Made by a program: the position numbers and the translations under genes. From Stagnihabitans sp039932095 (GTDB lineage: Bacteria; Pseudomonadota; Alphaproteobacteria; Rhodobacterales; Rhodobacteraceae), in NCBI GenBank assembly GCA_039932095.1, contig JBDTQR010000004.1, positions 1-54,079 of the forward strand: a stretch of 54,079 nucleotides of DNA. Reading direction: 5' to 3'. The notes beneath the pieces were generated by a model. The model worked only from the letters and a program-made list of their open reading frames with translations, made no database searches and was not told the origin of the DNA. Within the stretch, counting starts at the first letter, position 1. Each line of letters opens with the position of its first letter. This document shows positions 35,516-44,058 of the stretch, in pieces.

Positions 35516-36816
35516 CCACGCGGATTGCCGAGGGAGCGTTGGCATTTCAGGCCGATCTTGACCGGCTGGTGGCCGAGCCTCCGCCGTTGATCCTGCGGCT
35601 GTGGCCGGGGCTGGGGGCGCTTATGGTGGCGGCGCTGGTGGTGGCGGCCGCTTTGCTGAGGATTGATATCGTGGTGACGGCGACGGGTCGGCTGGCCGCC
35701 GATGCGCCGCCGGTGATCTTGCAACCGATGAGCCGGGCCGTGCTGCGCGAATTGCTGGTCAGACCGGGGGATACCGTGGTCGCGGGCCAATTGCTGGCCC
35801 GGCTGGATGCGACACTGACCGATGCCGATCTGGCGGCGCTCACGGTGGAGTGGCAGGCGCTGTCGGCCAAGGCGACGCGGTTGCGGGCTGAACTGGACGG
35901 TGCTGTGATGACGGCAGGCGGGGCGGATGCGACATTGCAAGCGGCGGTGCAGGTGCAGCGCTCGGACCTCGCCCTGGCGCAACGAGGGCAGTTGGCGGCC
36001 GCTATGATCGGGATAAGGCAAGCACTCGAGACCGAACGGCAGATGGGGCAGGGCTTGACCGAAAGGCAGGACATCGCCCGCCAGATTGAAGGAATGCGCG
36101 ACGCGCTTGTGCAAAGCCAGTCGGGTTCCAGGCTGGCGGCGCTGGAGGCGCGGCTGGCGCGGATCGATGCCGAGGGTGCGGTGGCGCAGCATCTGGCGCG
36201 GCTCGATGACCTCGCGCAGCGCTTGGCGCAGGCCGAGGCGGCGGCGCAAGCTTTTGACAGCGATCAAAAACGTCAGGCCGCCGAGGCGTTGGCCGATCTG
36301 ATGCCGCGACTGGCCGAGGTGGAGGAACAGTTGACCAAGGCCAGCCGGCTCGCCAGCCTGTCAGACCTGCGGTCACCCCGTCCGGGGGTTGTGCTGTCGG
36401 TCGCCAAGGGCGGGCCGGGCTCGTCGATGGCCGAAGGGGAGGCGGTTGTGGTGCTGGTGCCGACCGATGTGGCCCTGATCGCCGAGATCGGCATCCGCTC
36501 GTCCGAGGCGGGCAGCATTGCGACAGGCGACATGGTGACGGTCAAGATCGACGCCTTTGCCTGGCGCAGGCATGGGGCGCTGCAGGGGCGGCTGCAGGAT
36601 GTAAGCCACGGCTCGTTCACCCCCGAAGGTTCGACCACGACATTGCATTCCGGCCGGGTGACCCTGACGGGTGTGCTGAGAGATCTGCCACCGGGGGCCG
36701 CCTTGTTGCCCGGCATGACCCTGACGGCCGAAATCAAGACCGGCACCCGCACGATCCTTGACTATTTCCTTGACCCCATGATGCGCGGCCTGAGCGAGAG
36801 CCTGCGCGAACCCTGA
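35512..36816 (+). CDS. Type I secretion membrane fusion protein (HlyD family)
   Basis: The 434-residue protein has a short cytoplasmic N-terminus, one membrane span (about 30-52), a lipoyl/barrel-sandwich half (ILQPMSRAVLRELLVRPGDTV), a long Ala/Leu/Arg-rich coiled-coil hairpin (about 100-290) and a beta-barrel end (DVALIAEIGIRSSEAGSI). Its C-terminus (GTRTILDYFLDPMMRGLSESLREP-type ending) is typical of HlyD/PrtE proteins. It bridges the ABC exporter to the outer membrane channel. The start at 35512 overlaps the exporter stop; an earlier in-frame ATG at 35464 would lie deep in the exporter gene. Confidence 0.94.
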   Translation: MTTRIAEGALAFQADLDRLVAEPPPLILRLWPGLGALMVAALVVAAALLRIDIVVTATGRLAADAPPVILQPMSRAVLRELLVRPGDTVVAGQLLARLDATLTDADLAALTVEWQALSAKATRLRAELDGAVMTAGGADATLQAAVQVQRSDLALAQRGQLAAAMIGIRQALETERQMGQGLTERQDIARQIEGMRDALVQSQSGSRLAALEARLARIDAEGAVAQHLARLDDLAQRLAQAEAAAQAFDSDQKRQAAEALADLMPRLAEVEEQLTKASRLASLSDLRSPRPGVVLSVAKGGPGSSMAEGEAVVVLVPTDVALIAEIGIRSSEAGSIATGDMVTVKIDAFAWRRHGALQGRLQDVSHGSFTPEGSTTTLHSGRVTLTGVLRDLPPGAALLPGMTLTAEIKTGTRTILDYFLDPMMRGLSESLREP

Positions 36817-36827
36817 AGGATTTTGAG

Positions 36828-37424
36828 ATGACCATGGCGACCCATCCTGACCTTTCTGCGGCCGACGCCGTGCCGATCCACCGCGTGCTGCATGTCGGCT
36901 GCGGGGCCGCCCATCCCGACAAACTGCCCGCTGCGTTCTTTCCGGCAGCGGCGTGGCGCGAGGTGCGGCTGGACATCGACCCCGATGTGGCACCTGACAT
37001 CGTGGCCAGCATCACCGGTATGCCGATGGTGGCCAGCGGTTCGGTTCAGGCGGTGTGGTCGGCGCACAATATGGAACACCTGGCCTCGCATGAGGTGCCA
37101 GTTGCGTTGGCCGAGTTTCACCGGGTGTTGGCACCGGGCGGTTTTGTGTTGGTGACCATGCCCGATCTGCAGCAGGTGGCCGAACTGGTGGCGGCGGGGC
37201 GGCTGGAGGAGGCGGCCTATATGTCGGCGATGGGGCCGATTGCGGCGTTGGACATGCTGTACGGCTACCGACCCGCCTTGGCGCAGGGCAACGTGTTCAT
37301 GGGGCACCGGACCGGCTTTGTCGCCTGCACGTTGCAAGCGCATCTGGAGCAAGCGGGGTTCCAGGACGTGCATGTCCAACGGGATGGGCAGTTCGCGCTA
37401 TGGGGGTCGGGGGTGAAAGCTTAG
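36828..37424 (+). CDS. Class I SAM-dependent methyltransferase
   Basis: The 198-residue soluble protein has the class I SAM fold: motif I VLHVGCGAAHPDKLP, an acidic residue ending strand 2 (VRLDIDPDVAPD), AVWSAHNMEHL at motif III and HRVLAPGGFVLVTMPDL after it, as in Methyltransf_11. It starts 11 bases after the fusion protein with AAGGA upstream, so it is the last gene of the type I secretion operon. Whether it methylates the RTX protein, a glycan or a small molecule cannot be told; co-transcription with an exporter makes modification of the exported protein or surface polysaccharide worth testing. Confidence 0.85.
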   Translation: MTMATHPDLSAADAVPIHRVLHVGCGAAHPDKLPAAFFPAAAWREVRLDIDPDVAPDIVASITGMPMVASGSVQAVWSAHNMEHLASHEVPVALAEFHRVLAPGGFVLVTMPDLQQVAELVAAGRLEEAAYMSAMGPIAALDMLYGYRPALAQGNVFMGHRTGFVACTLQAHLEQAGFQDVHVQRDGQFALWGSGVKA

Positions 37425-37438
37425 AAAGTCATTGACCA

Positions 37439-37477
37439 ATTTGGATCGTTCCAATAACCATATGGAACGGTCCAAAT
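37439..37477. promoter_or_regulatory. Long dyad ATTTGGATCGTTCCA-N9-TGGAACGGTCCAAAT
   Basis: The 15-base arms pair fully except for one G-T wobble, around a 9-base AT-rich loop. It sits 15 bases after the methyltransferase stop and 70 bases before the CoA-transferase start. It may act as a terminator of the secretion operon (a T-rich CTTTTG follows) or as an operator of the downstream operon; length and AT-rich centre suit either. Confidence 0.55.
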
Positions 37478-37546
37478 CGTGCTTTTGCTGAGTCGATCGG
37501 GGACATCAGCCGGGCATCCTGATTTGGCAGGATGGCGGAGGGGCTG

Positions 37547-39118
37547 ATGGGCAAACTGGTTACGGCGGCAGAGGCGGTGGGCCGGATCGCTGATGGGGCG
37601 GTGGTGACCGTTTCGTCGTCTTCGGCCCTCGGCTGCCCCGACAAGGTGCTGGAGGCTTTGGGCCAGCGATTTCGCACCGAAGGTCATCCCCGCGGCATCA
37701 CCACGCTGCATCCGATCGCGGCCGGGGATATGTACGGCGTGAAGGGCATCGAGCATCTGGCCCAGGACGGGCTGTTGGCGCGGGTCTTGGGCGGGTCCTA
37801 TCCGTCGGGCAGTTCCAACCTGCCGATGCCGGAGATCTGGAAGATGATCACGGAAGACCGCATCGCGGCCTACAATGTGCCCTCGGGGATATTGTTCGAC
37901 ATGCACCGCGATGTGGCGGCGCGCAAACCGGGGGTGCTGACCAAGGTTGGTTTGCAGACCTTTGTCGATCCGGCGCGCGAGGGCTGTGCGATGAACGCCC
38001 GGGCGGCGGCGGCGCCGATTGTCCACAAGGTGGAGTTTGGCGGCGAAAGCTGGCTGCATTTTCCCAATATCGTGCCGGATGTCTGTATCCTGCGCGCGAC
38101 GACAGCCGATGAGCGGGGCAACCTGACCTATGAGCATGAGGGCGCCTATCTCGGCGGGCTTGATCAGGCGATTGCGGTCCGCAATCATGGCGGGTTGGTG
38201 ATTGCGCAGGTCAAACGGGTGACGGCGGCGGGGTCGCTGCGCCCGCATGACGTACGGGTGCCGGGGCATCTGGTCGACCTGATCGTGCTGGACCCTGAGC
38301 AGAAGCAGACCACCGAGACGCCCTATGATCCGGCGATTTCGGGCGAGATCATGCGGCCGTGGGGCTCTTTCCATCTGGCCGAACATGGGGTGGAAAAGGT
38401 GATTGCACGCCGGGCAGCGCTGGAGCTCAGACGCGGAATGACGGCCAATCTGGGTTTCGGGATTTCCGCGATGGTGCCGCGGATCCTGCTGGAAGCCGGT
38501 GAGCCGCAGGCGGTGACCTGGGCGATCGAACAGGGGGCGGTGGGCGGAATGCCGCTGACCGGGTTCGCCTTTGGCTGTGCCAGCAATGCCGATGCATTCA
38601 TGCCGTCTCCCGCGCAATTCACCTATTTTCAGGGCGGCGGGTTCGACATGACCTTTCTATCCTTCATGGAGGTTGATGTGGAAGGCAACGTGAACGTGTC
38701 CAAGCTGGGCAAGAAGCCTTATCTGACAGCGGGGTGCGGCGGGTTTGTCGACATCACGGCCCATGCGAGGAAGATCGTGTTCTCGGGCTGGTTCGAGGCC
38801 GGGGCGGAAATCGGGCTGGACGGCACGGGCCTGCGAGTCACGCGACCGGGCAAGTTCACCAAGATGGTGCAGGCGGTGGAGCATGTCACCTTTTCTGGCG
38901 CGCGCGCCCGGGAGCAGGGGCAGGAGGTGCTGTATGTGACCGAGCGCTGTGTGATCCGGCTGACCGAAAAGGGCTTGGTCGCGAGCGAAATCATGCCAGG
39001 GATTGAGCCGGCGCGGGATATCGTGGCGGCGTCGCAGGGTCGGGTGTCGGTGGCCGAGAATGCGGTGGTGATGCCGCTGTCACTGGTGTCGAACGACGTG
39101 ATGGAGTTGGCGCTATGA
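37547..39118 (+). CDS. Acyl-CoA:acetate/propionate CoA-transferase (PCT/YdiF type)
   Basis: The 523-residue fused two-domain CoA-transferase (alpha and beta parts in one chain) moves CoA between acyl-CoA and a carboxylic acid. Visible are the N-terminal substrate-binding region VVTVSSSSALGCPDKV, LRATTADERGNLTYEHEGAY in the middle, and the catalytic Glu in AIEQGAVGGMPL (near residue 328). The ATG at 37547 has GGAGG five bases upstream and is preferred over the ATG at 37532. It overlaps the enoyl-CoA hydratase gene by 4 bases, so the pair activates and then hydrates an organic acid. Confidence 0.92.
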   Translation: MGKLVTAAEAVGRIADGAVVTVSSSSALGCPDKVLEALGQRFRTEGHPRGITTLHPIAAGDMYGVKGIEHLAQDGLLARVLGGSYPSGSSNLPMPEIWKMITEDRIAAYNVPSGILFDMHRDVAARKPGVLTKVGLQTFVDPAREGCAMNARAAAAPIVHKVEFGGESWLHFPNIVPDVCILRATTADERGNLTYEHEGAYLGGLDQAIAVRNHGGLVIAQVKRVTAAGSLRPHDVRVPGHLVDLIVLDPEQKQTTETPYDPAISGEIMRPWGSFHLAEHGVEKVIARRAALELRRGMTANLGFGISAMVPRILLEAGEPQAVTWAIEQGAVGGMPLTGFAFGCASNADAFMPSPAQFTYFQGGGFDMTFLSFMEVDVEGNVNVSKLGKKPYLTAGCGGFVDITAHARKIVFSGWFEAGAEIGLDGTGLRVTRPGKFTKMVQAVEHVTFSGARAREQGQEVLYVTERCVIRLTEKGLVASEIMPGIEPARDIVAASQGRVSVAENAVVMPLSLVSNDVMELAL

Positions 39119-39882
39119 GCGAAGTTCACCTGCTGATGGATGGGGCGATTGCCGAGATGCGGCTCGACAATCCGGCCAAGCTGAACGCGTTGACGCCAGA
39201 GATGCTGAACCAGATCATGGCGCATTGCGAGGCGGTGGAGGCGCAGTCCCATGTCGTGGCGGTGCTGCTGACGGCGACCGGGCCGAAGGCGTTTTGCACC
39301 GGGGCCGATATCAACGCCTGGTCTGGCCTTGCGCCGGCGGATTTTGCCCGCCATTGGGTGCGGTCGGGGCACCGGGTGTTCGACCGGCTGGCGCGGCTGG
39401 CCAAACCGACCATCGCGGTGCTGGATGGTCCGGCCTATGGTGGCGGGCTGGAGTTGGCGGCGGCGTGTGATATCCGGGTGATGTCGCCGCGCAGCAAGAT
39501 CGCGCTGCCGGAAACCGGGGTCGGGATCGTGCCGGGCTGGTCGGGCTCGCAGCGGCTGGCGCGGTTGTTGCCGGAGCCGGTGTTGAAAGAGATGGCGCTG
39601 TTTGGCCGGGTGATCGGGCCGCAGCGCGCCTTGGATCTGGGGTTCGTGGCAGAGGTGTCGGATGATCCGGGCGCTCTGGCGCTGGAAATTGCCGAGCGGC
39701 TGCGGGCAACCTCGCCCCGCGCGACGGAGGTGGCAAAATACATGATCCATGCGGCGGTGGGTGAGGACCGTGACGCGATGATCGAGGCGTTGGGGGCGGG
39801 CATGACGGCGGCTACGGCGGACAAGGCCGAGGGGGTTGCGGCGTTTCGGGCCAAGCGCACGCCAGTTTTTACCGGGGCTTAG
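39115..39882 (+). CDS. Enoyl-CoA hydratase/isomerase family protein
   Basis: The 255-residue crotonase-fold protein has the oxyanion-hole motifs AFCTGADINAW and GPAYGGGLELAAACDI and both hydratase glutamates, one in GGGLELAAACDI and one in ALPETGVGIVPGWSG. It probably hydrates a 2-enoyl-CoA. Start overlaps the CoA-transferase stop (ATGA). After its stop comes a hairpin repeat and an 85-base gap before the flavoprotein gene, so it may end a two-gene unit. Confidence 0.92.
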   Translation: MSEVHLLMDGAIAEMRLDNPAKLNALTPEMLNQIMAHCEAVEAQSHVVAVLLTATGPKAFCTGADINAWSGLAPADFARHWVRSGHRVFDRLARLAKPTIAVLDGPAYGGGLELAAACDIRVMSPRSKIALPETGVGIVPGWSGSQRLARLLPEPVLKEMALFGRVIGPQRALDLGFVAEVSDDPGALALEIAERLRATSPRATEVAKYMIHAAVGEDRDAMIEALGAGMTAATADKAEGVAAFRAKRTPVFTGA

Positions 39883-39897
39883 TGGGTGAGAGCGGAC

Positions 39898-39942
39898 GGG
39901 GGTTTCACACCCCCGAGCAACATTGGCAGGCCAATGCGGCTT
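39898..39942. repeat. Dispersed hairpin element, copy 1 (GGGGGTTTCACACCCCC)
   Basis: GGGGG-TTTCACA-CCCCC (39898-39914) can fold as a 5-bp stem with a 7-base loop. Fourteen bases later is a second palindrome TTGGCAGGCCAA, within which GGCCAATGCGGCTT (39929-39942) begins. Both the 17-base hairpin (in reverse complement) and the 14-base string recur at 46262-46292. It lies just downstream of the hydratase stop and may act as its terminator. Confidence 0.6.
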
Positions 39943-39967
39943 TCCTCCGTGGAATATTTTTGGGCAG

Positions 39968-41452
39968 ATGAAAGTGAGCGGGATGACGGCGCCGGATATC
40001 ATCATCATCGGATCGGGGATGGGCGGGGCGACGCTGGCGGCGGCTTTGGCACCATCGGGACGGCAGATTGTCATTCTGGAACGCGGGCAGCGGATGGAGC
40101 ATTCTGCTGCCTCACGCGACCCGGTGGCGATCTTTCGCGACGGGCATTTCCGGCCGGATGAAGTGTGGCTGGATGGAGAGGGCGTGGCCTTCAACCCGGG
40201 GAATTACTATGTCGCGGGGGGGAATTCCAAACTGTATGGCGCGGTGTTGATCCGCTACCGGGCCGAGGATTTCTTGCCGTTGCGGCATATGGGTGGGGTC
40301 ACGCCGGGCTGGCCGATCAGCTATGACACGTTGGAGCCATTCTATCAGCAGGCCGAGGATCTGTATCAGGTGCGCGGTGCCTTGGGCGAGGACCCGTCGG
40401 AACCGCGCCATTCAGGGCGTTACAATTTCCCGCCAGTACCGGATGAGCCGTCGATTGCCGACCTCAGGCGGCGGTTGCTGGCGGCGGGGGTGCATCCGGC
40501 GAGCTTGCCGCTGGGGGTGGATATTGACGGCTGGTTGGCGGGCGGGCAGACGCCGTGGGATGCCTTTCCGAACACCAATGGCGGCAAGATGGATGCCGAG
40601 ACCGTGGCACTGAACCTGGCGCTGCAGCATCCGAATGTGCGGTTTCGGCCGAATGCGCGGGTGCGGCGGTTGGTTGCGGCGGCTGATGGCCGGATTACCG
40701 GGGTGGTGCTGGATGACGGGGAGATGACTGCACCCATGGTGGCGCTGTGTGCCGGGGCGGTGCAGACGGCTGCGTTGTTGCTGGGTTCGGCAGAGGGTGG
40801 GCTGGCGAACCGCTCAGATCAGGTCGGGCGCAACTTCATGAACCATAATCTGAGCGCGGTTCTGGGGATCCATCCGTTCCGGCGCAATACGTCGGTTTAT
40901 CAAAAGACCATCATGGTCAATGACTTCTACCTGACAGGTGGGCCGAATGGCGAGCCGTTGGGCAATATCCAGATGCTGGGCAAGATTTCGGGGCCGATCC
41001 TGGCGTCAGACACGCCAATCCCGTTGCCATTGGCCAAGTGGATTGCCGGGCACGCGGTGGATGTGCTGGCGATGTCGGAGGATTTGCCGTGCCCGGACAG
41101 TCGGGTGACCCTGCAAGGCGAGCAGATCGTGCTGGACTGGAAGCGGTCGAACTGGGACGCGCATCTGGCTTTGGTCGCCCGACTGAAGGCGACATTGCGG
41201 CGGGCGGGCTATCCGATCACCCTGAGCCGGGCGTTTGACCGGCGGACGCCGAGCCACCAATGCGGCACGGCGCGGATGGGGTTGGACCCGGCGACCAGCG
41301 TGGTGGACCCGTTCTGCCGGGCCCATGATCATGAGAACCTGTACATCGTCGATGCCTCGGTGCTGCCGACTTCGGCGGCCGTCAACCCATCCTTGACCAT
41401 CGCCGCTTTGGCGCTGCGGACGGCGGGGCATATATTGGAGCGGTTCTCATGA
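39968..41452 (+). CDS. GMC-family FAD oxidoreductase
   Basis: The flavoprotein (494 residues from 39968; an in-frame ATG at 39983 is equally possible) starts with the FAD motif IIIIGSGMGGATLAAALAP. It ends with the GMC C-terminal domain, whose active-site His is in SHQCGTARMG, followed by NLYIVDASVLPTSAAVNPS. GMC enzymes oxidise an alcohol, often a sugar or polyol hydroxyl. No cytochrome or small subunit gene is adjacent, so the electron acceptor is unknown. Its stop overlaps the short-chain dehydrogenase start (ATGA at 41449), and a second, distant GMC gene lies just beyond. Confidence 0.9.
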   Translation: MKVSGMTAPDIIIIGSGMGGATLAAALAPSGRQIVILERGQRMEHSAASRDPVAIFRDGHFRPDEVWLDGEGVAFNPGNYYVAGGNSKLYGAVLIRYRAEDFLPLRHMGGVTPGWPISYDTLEPFYQQAEDLYQVRGALGEDPSEPRHSGRYNFPPVPDEPSIADLRRRLLAAGVHPASLPLGVDIDGWLAGGQTPWDAFPNTNGGKMDAETVALNLALQHPNVRFRPNARVRRLVAAADGRITGVVLDDGEMTAPMVALCAGAVQTAALLLGSAEGGLANRSDQVGRNFMNHNLSAVLGIHPFRRNTSVYQKTIMVNDFYLTGGPNGEPLGNIQMLGKISGPILASDTPIPLPLAKWIAGHAVDVLAMSEDLPCPDSRVTLQGEQIVLDWKRSNWDAHLALVARLKATLRRAGYPITLSRAFDRRTPSHQCGTARMGLDPATSVVDPFCRAHDHENLYIVDASVLPTSAAVNPSLTIAALALRTAGHILERFS

Positions 41453-42180
41453 GGGCGCTGATCACTGGCGGGCAGCAGGGGATCGGGCTGGGGATTGCCC
41501 GGGCTTTGCACGGGGCAGGGTTTGAGGTGGTCCTGACCTCGGAACAGCCGAGCGAGAGTGCGGCGGCGGCGTTGGCAGAGTTGCCGGGGGCGTCGTATCA
41601 TCAGCATGATCTGGCCCATATTTCGCGGATCGGAGCGTTGCTCGATGCGGTGGGACCGGTGGATTGTCTGGTGTCCAACGCCGGGGTTCCGGCGCGGATG
41701 CGTGGGGATATGCTGGACTTGACCGCCGAGAATTTCGACATTGTGATGGCGGTCAATCTGCGCGGGGCGTTCTTTCTGGCGCAGGAGGTGTCGCGGCGGA
41801 TGTTGGCAGATGTGTCGGACACCTATCGGTCGCTGCTGTTTGTGACCTCGGTCAGTGCCGATATGGTGTCGGTGGAACGAGCGGAATACTGCCTGTCGAA
41901 GTCTGCCGCCGCGATGATGGCGCAGCTTTATGCGGTGCGTCTGGCGCCGCATGGCATCGGGGTTTACGACCTGCGGCCCGGGATTATCGAGACCGGGATG
42001 ACCCTGGGGGTCCGGGACACCTATTCGGCGCGGATCGCAGGCGGGCTGGTGCCTGCCGGGCGTTGGGGCCTGCCGTCTGATGTAGGGTCGGTCGCGGTAC
42101 CGCTGGCGTTGGGGCAGATGGCGTTTGCGACTGGTGCAATCCTTCCCGTCGATGGCGGGCTTTCGATCAAGAGGCTGTAG
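41449..42180 (+). CDS. Short-chain dehydrogenase/reductase
   Basis: The 243-residue NAD(P)-dependent enzyme has the SDR nucleotide motif ALITGGQQGIGLGIARAL, the NAG motif in CLVSNAGVPARM and the catalytic triad S134, Y147 and K151 (VTSVSADM and EYCLSK). The C-terminus ILPVDGGLSIKRL is usual for classical SDRs. It would oxidise or reduce a hydroxyl of the same substrate handled by the two GMC enzymes that flank it. One base separates its stop from the next start. Confidence 0.93.
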   Translation: MRALITGGQQGIGLGIARALHGAGFEVVLTSEQPSESAAAALAELPGASYHQHDLAHISRIGALLDAVGPVDCLVSNAGVPARMRGDMLDLTAENFDIVMAVNLRGAFFLAQEVSRRMLADVSDTYRSLLFVTSVSADMVSVERAEYCLSKSAAAMMAQLYAVRLAPHGIGVYDLRPGIIETGMTLGVRDTYSARIAGGLVPAGRWGLPSDVGSVAVPLALGQMAFATGAILPVDGGLSIKRL

Positions 42181-42181
42181 C

Positions 42182-43750
42182 ATGGAGTACGACTACATCA
42201 TCGTCGGCGGCGGCTCGGCCGGGGCAGTGCTGGCGGCGCGGTTGTCGGAGAACGCTGGCGCCCGGGTCCTGCTGCTGGAGGCGGGCGGACGAGACCGGCA
42301 TCCGTTCTATCATTTGCCCGCCGGGTTTGCCAAAATGACCAAGGGGATCGGGTCCTGGGGTTGGCAGACCGTGCCGCAGCGCCATATGCAGGATATGGTG
42401 TTCCGCTATACTCAGGCCAAAGTGATCGGCGGTGGCTCCTCGATCAACGCGCAGATCTACACCCGGGGCAATGCGCTGGATTATGACGAGTGGCGGCAGA
42501 AGGGCTGTGTCGGCTGGGGCTATGAGGATGTGCTGCCGTATTTCCGCAAGGCCGAAGATAATGACAGCTTTGACGACCGCTATCACGGCACCGGCGGGCC
42601 ATTGGGGGTCAGCCGACCGCGCGCACCGCTGCCGATCTGCGAGGCGTATTTTGCCGCCGCCGACCAGATGGGGATTCCGCGCAACCTCGACATGACCGGA
42701 GCGGTGCAGGATGGGGTTGGCTATTATCAGCTGACGCAAAAGCATTACCGGCGGTCGTCGACTGCCGTCGCCTATCTGGCGCCTGCACGGTTGCGGCAGA
42801 ATCTTCACGTCAAGACCGGGGCGCAAGTGCTTCGGATCATGGTTGAAAATGGTCGTGCGGTTGGCGTGCAATTATCGGATTCCGTGGTGCGAGCTGCAGA
42901 GATCATTCTGTCGTCCGGTGCCATCGGGTCGCCGCGTTTGTTGCAACTGTCCGGCATCGGGCCGGCAGATCACCTGCGGCAGGTGGGGGTGCCGGTGGTA
43001 TTTGATCATCCCGGTGTGGGGTCTGATCTGCAGGACCATGTTGATCTGTTCGTCATCGCCGAATGCACCGGGCCGCATACCTATGACCGCTTTGCCAGAC
43101 CGCATCTCTCGGCGCTTGCTGGCTTGCAATATCTGCTGACACGGCGGGGTCCGGTTGCCTCCAGCCTGTTTGAAACCGGCGGGTTCTGGTATGCTGATCC
43201 AGATGCCCGCAGCCCGGATATCCAGTTTCATCTTGGGTTGGGATCGGGGATCGAGGCCGGGGTGGCGGCGATGCCGCAGGGCGGGGTCACGTTGAACTCG
43301 GCCTATCTGCGCCCGCGGTCGCGGGGGACAGTCCGGTTGGCGTCGAGCGATCCGATAGCCGCGCCGCTGATCGACCCGAACTACTGGGCCGATCCTTATG
43401 ACCGCGAGATGTCGATCAAGGGGCTGAAACTGGCGCAAGAGATCATGCGGCAGGACGCCTTGAAACCCTATGTGCTGGCCGAACGACTGCCCGGGCCGGA
43501 CGTGCAAAGTGATCAGGATTATTTCAACTATGCCTGCGCCCATGCCAAGACCGATCATCACCCGGCGGGAACCTGCCGGATGGGGGCGGATGCGGCGGCG
43601 GTGGTAGACCCGCAGTTGCGGTTTAACGGCATTGCCGGGCTGCGGGTGGTGGACGCGTCCATCATGCCGAGCGTCGTTTCCTCCAACACCAATGCCGCCA
43701 CGATCATGATCGCGGAAAAGGCGGCTGACATGATCAAAGGTGCCAAATGA
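42182..43750 (+). CDS. GMC-family oxidoreductase (choline-dehydrogenase-like)
   Basis: The 522-residue flavoprotein has the FAD motif DYIIVGGGSAGAVLAARLSE, the second GMC signature VIGGGSSINAQIYTRGN, SSGAIGSPRLLQLSGIGP, and the active-site region THHPAGTCRMG-like (AKTDHHPAGTCRMGAD). It is closer to choline/alcohol dehydrogenases than the GMC protein encoded upstream, so the two are not recent duplicates. Its stop overlaps the Dabb gene start (ATGA at 43747). Substrate is unknown. Confidence 0.93.
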   Translation: MEYDYIIVGGGSAGAVLAARLSENAGARVLLLEAGGRDRHPFYHLPAGFAKMTKGIGSWGWQTVPQRHMQDMVFRYTQAKVIGGGSSINAQIYTRGNALDYDEWRQKGCVGWGYEDVLPYFRKAEDNDSFDDRYHGTGGPLGVSRPRAPLPICEAYFAAADQMGIPRNLDMTGAVQDGVGYYQLTQKHYRRSSTAVAYLAPARLRQNLHVKTGAQVLRIMVENGRAVGVQLSDSVVRAAEIILSSGAIGSPRLLQLSGIGPADHLRQVGVPVVFDHPGVGSDLQDHVDLFVIAECTGPHTYDRFARPHLSALAGLQYLLTRRGPVASSLFETGGFWYADPDARSPDIQFHLGLGSGIEAGVAAMPQGGVTLNSAYLRPRSRGTVRLASSDPIAAPLIDPNYWADPYDREMSIKGLKLAQEIMRQDALKPYVLAERLPGPDVQSDQDYFNYACAHAKTDHHPAGTCRMGADAAAVVDPQLRFNGIAGLRVVDASIMPSVVSSNTNAATIMIAEKAADMIKGAK

Positions 43751-44055
43751 TCCGCCATATTGTACTGATACGCTTCCGGGCAGGTGTCTCTGACGAGACC
43801 GTGACCCAGTTGTTCGCCGCTTTGCCCCGGTTGGCTGCCAAGCTGCCCGGTGTGCTGCATTTTGCCTCGGGACGCAGCGAAAGCCCCGAACAGATCGAGC
43901 GTGGCTACAGGCACGGCTTCACGATCGACTTCACCGATTGGGCCGCTTTGGCGACCTATGCCGCCGATCCCGACCATCAGCTGTTCGGCGGTTCGCTGGT
44001 TGCCCATGCCGAAGGTGGCATCGACGGCCTGCTTGTCTTTGATCTGGCGGTGTAA
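43747..44055 (+). CDS. Dabb (stress-responsive A/B barrel) domain protein
   Basis: The 102-residue single-domain protein is a ferredoxin-like dimeric A/B barrel: it opens with IRHIVLIRFRAGVSDETVTQ and has a core LPGVLHFASGRSESPEQ and GYRHGFTIDFTDWAAL, ending YAADPDHQLF. Dabb proteins are mostly of unknown function, though some catalyse cyclisation or aldol-type steps on polyketide-like molecules. Tight coupling to the GMC gene before it and the DUF993 gene after it suggests a catalytic or substrate-handling role in this pathway. Confidence 0.88.
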   Translation: MIRHIVLIRFRAGVSDETVTQLFAALPRLAAKLPGVLHFASGRSESPEQIERGYRHGFTIDFTDWAALATYAADPDHQLFGGSLVAHAEGGIDGLLVFDLAV

Positions 44056-44058
44056 ATC

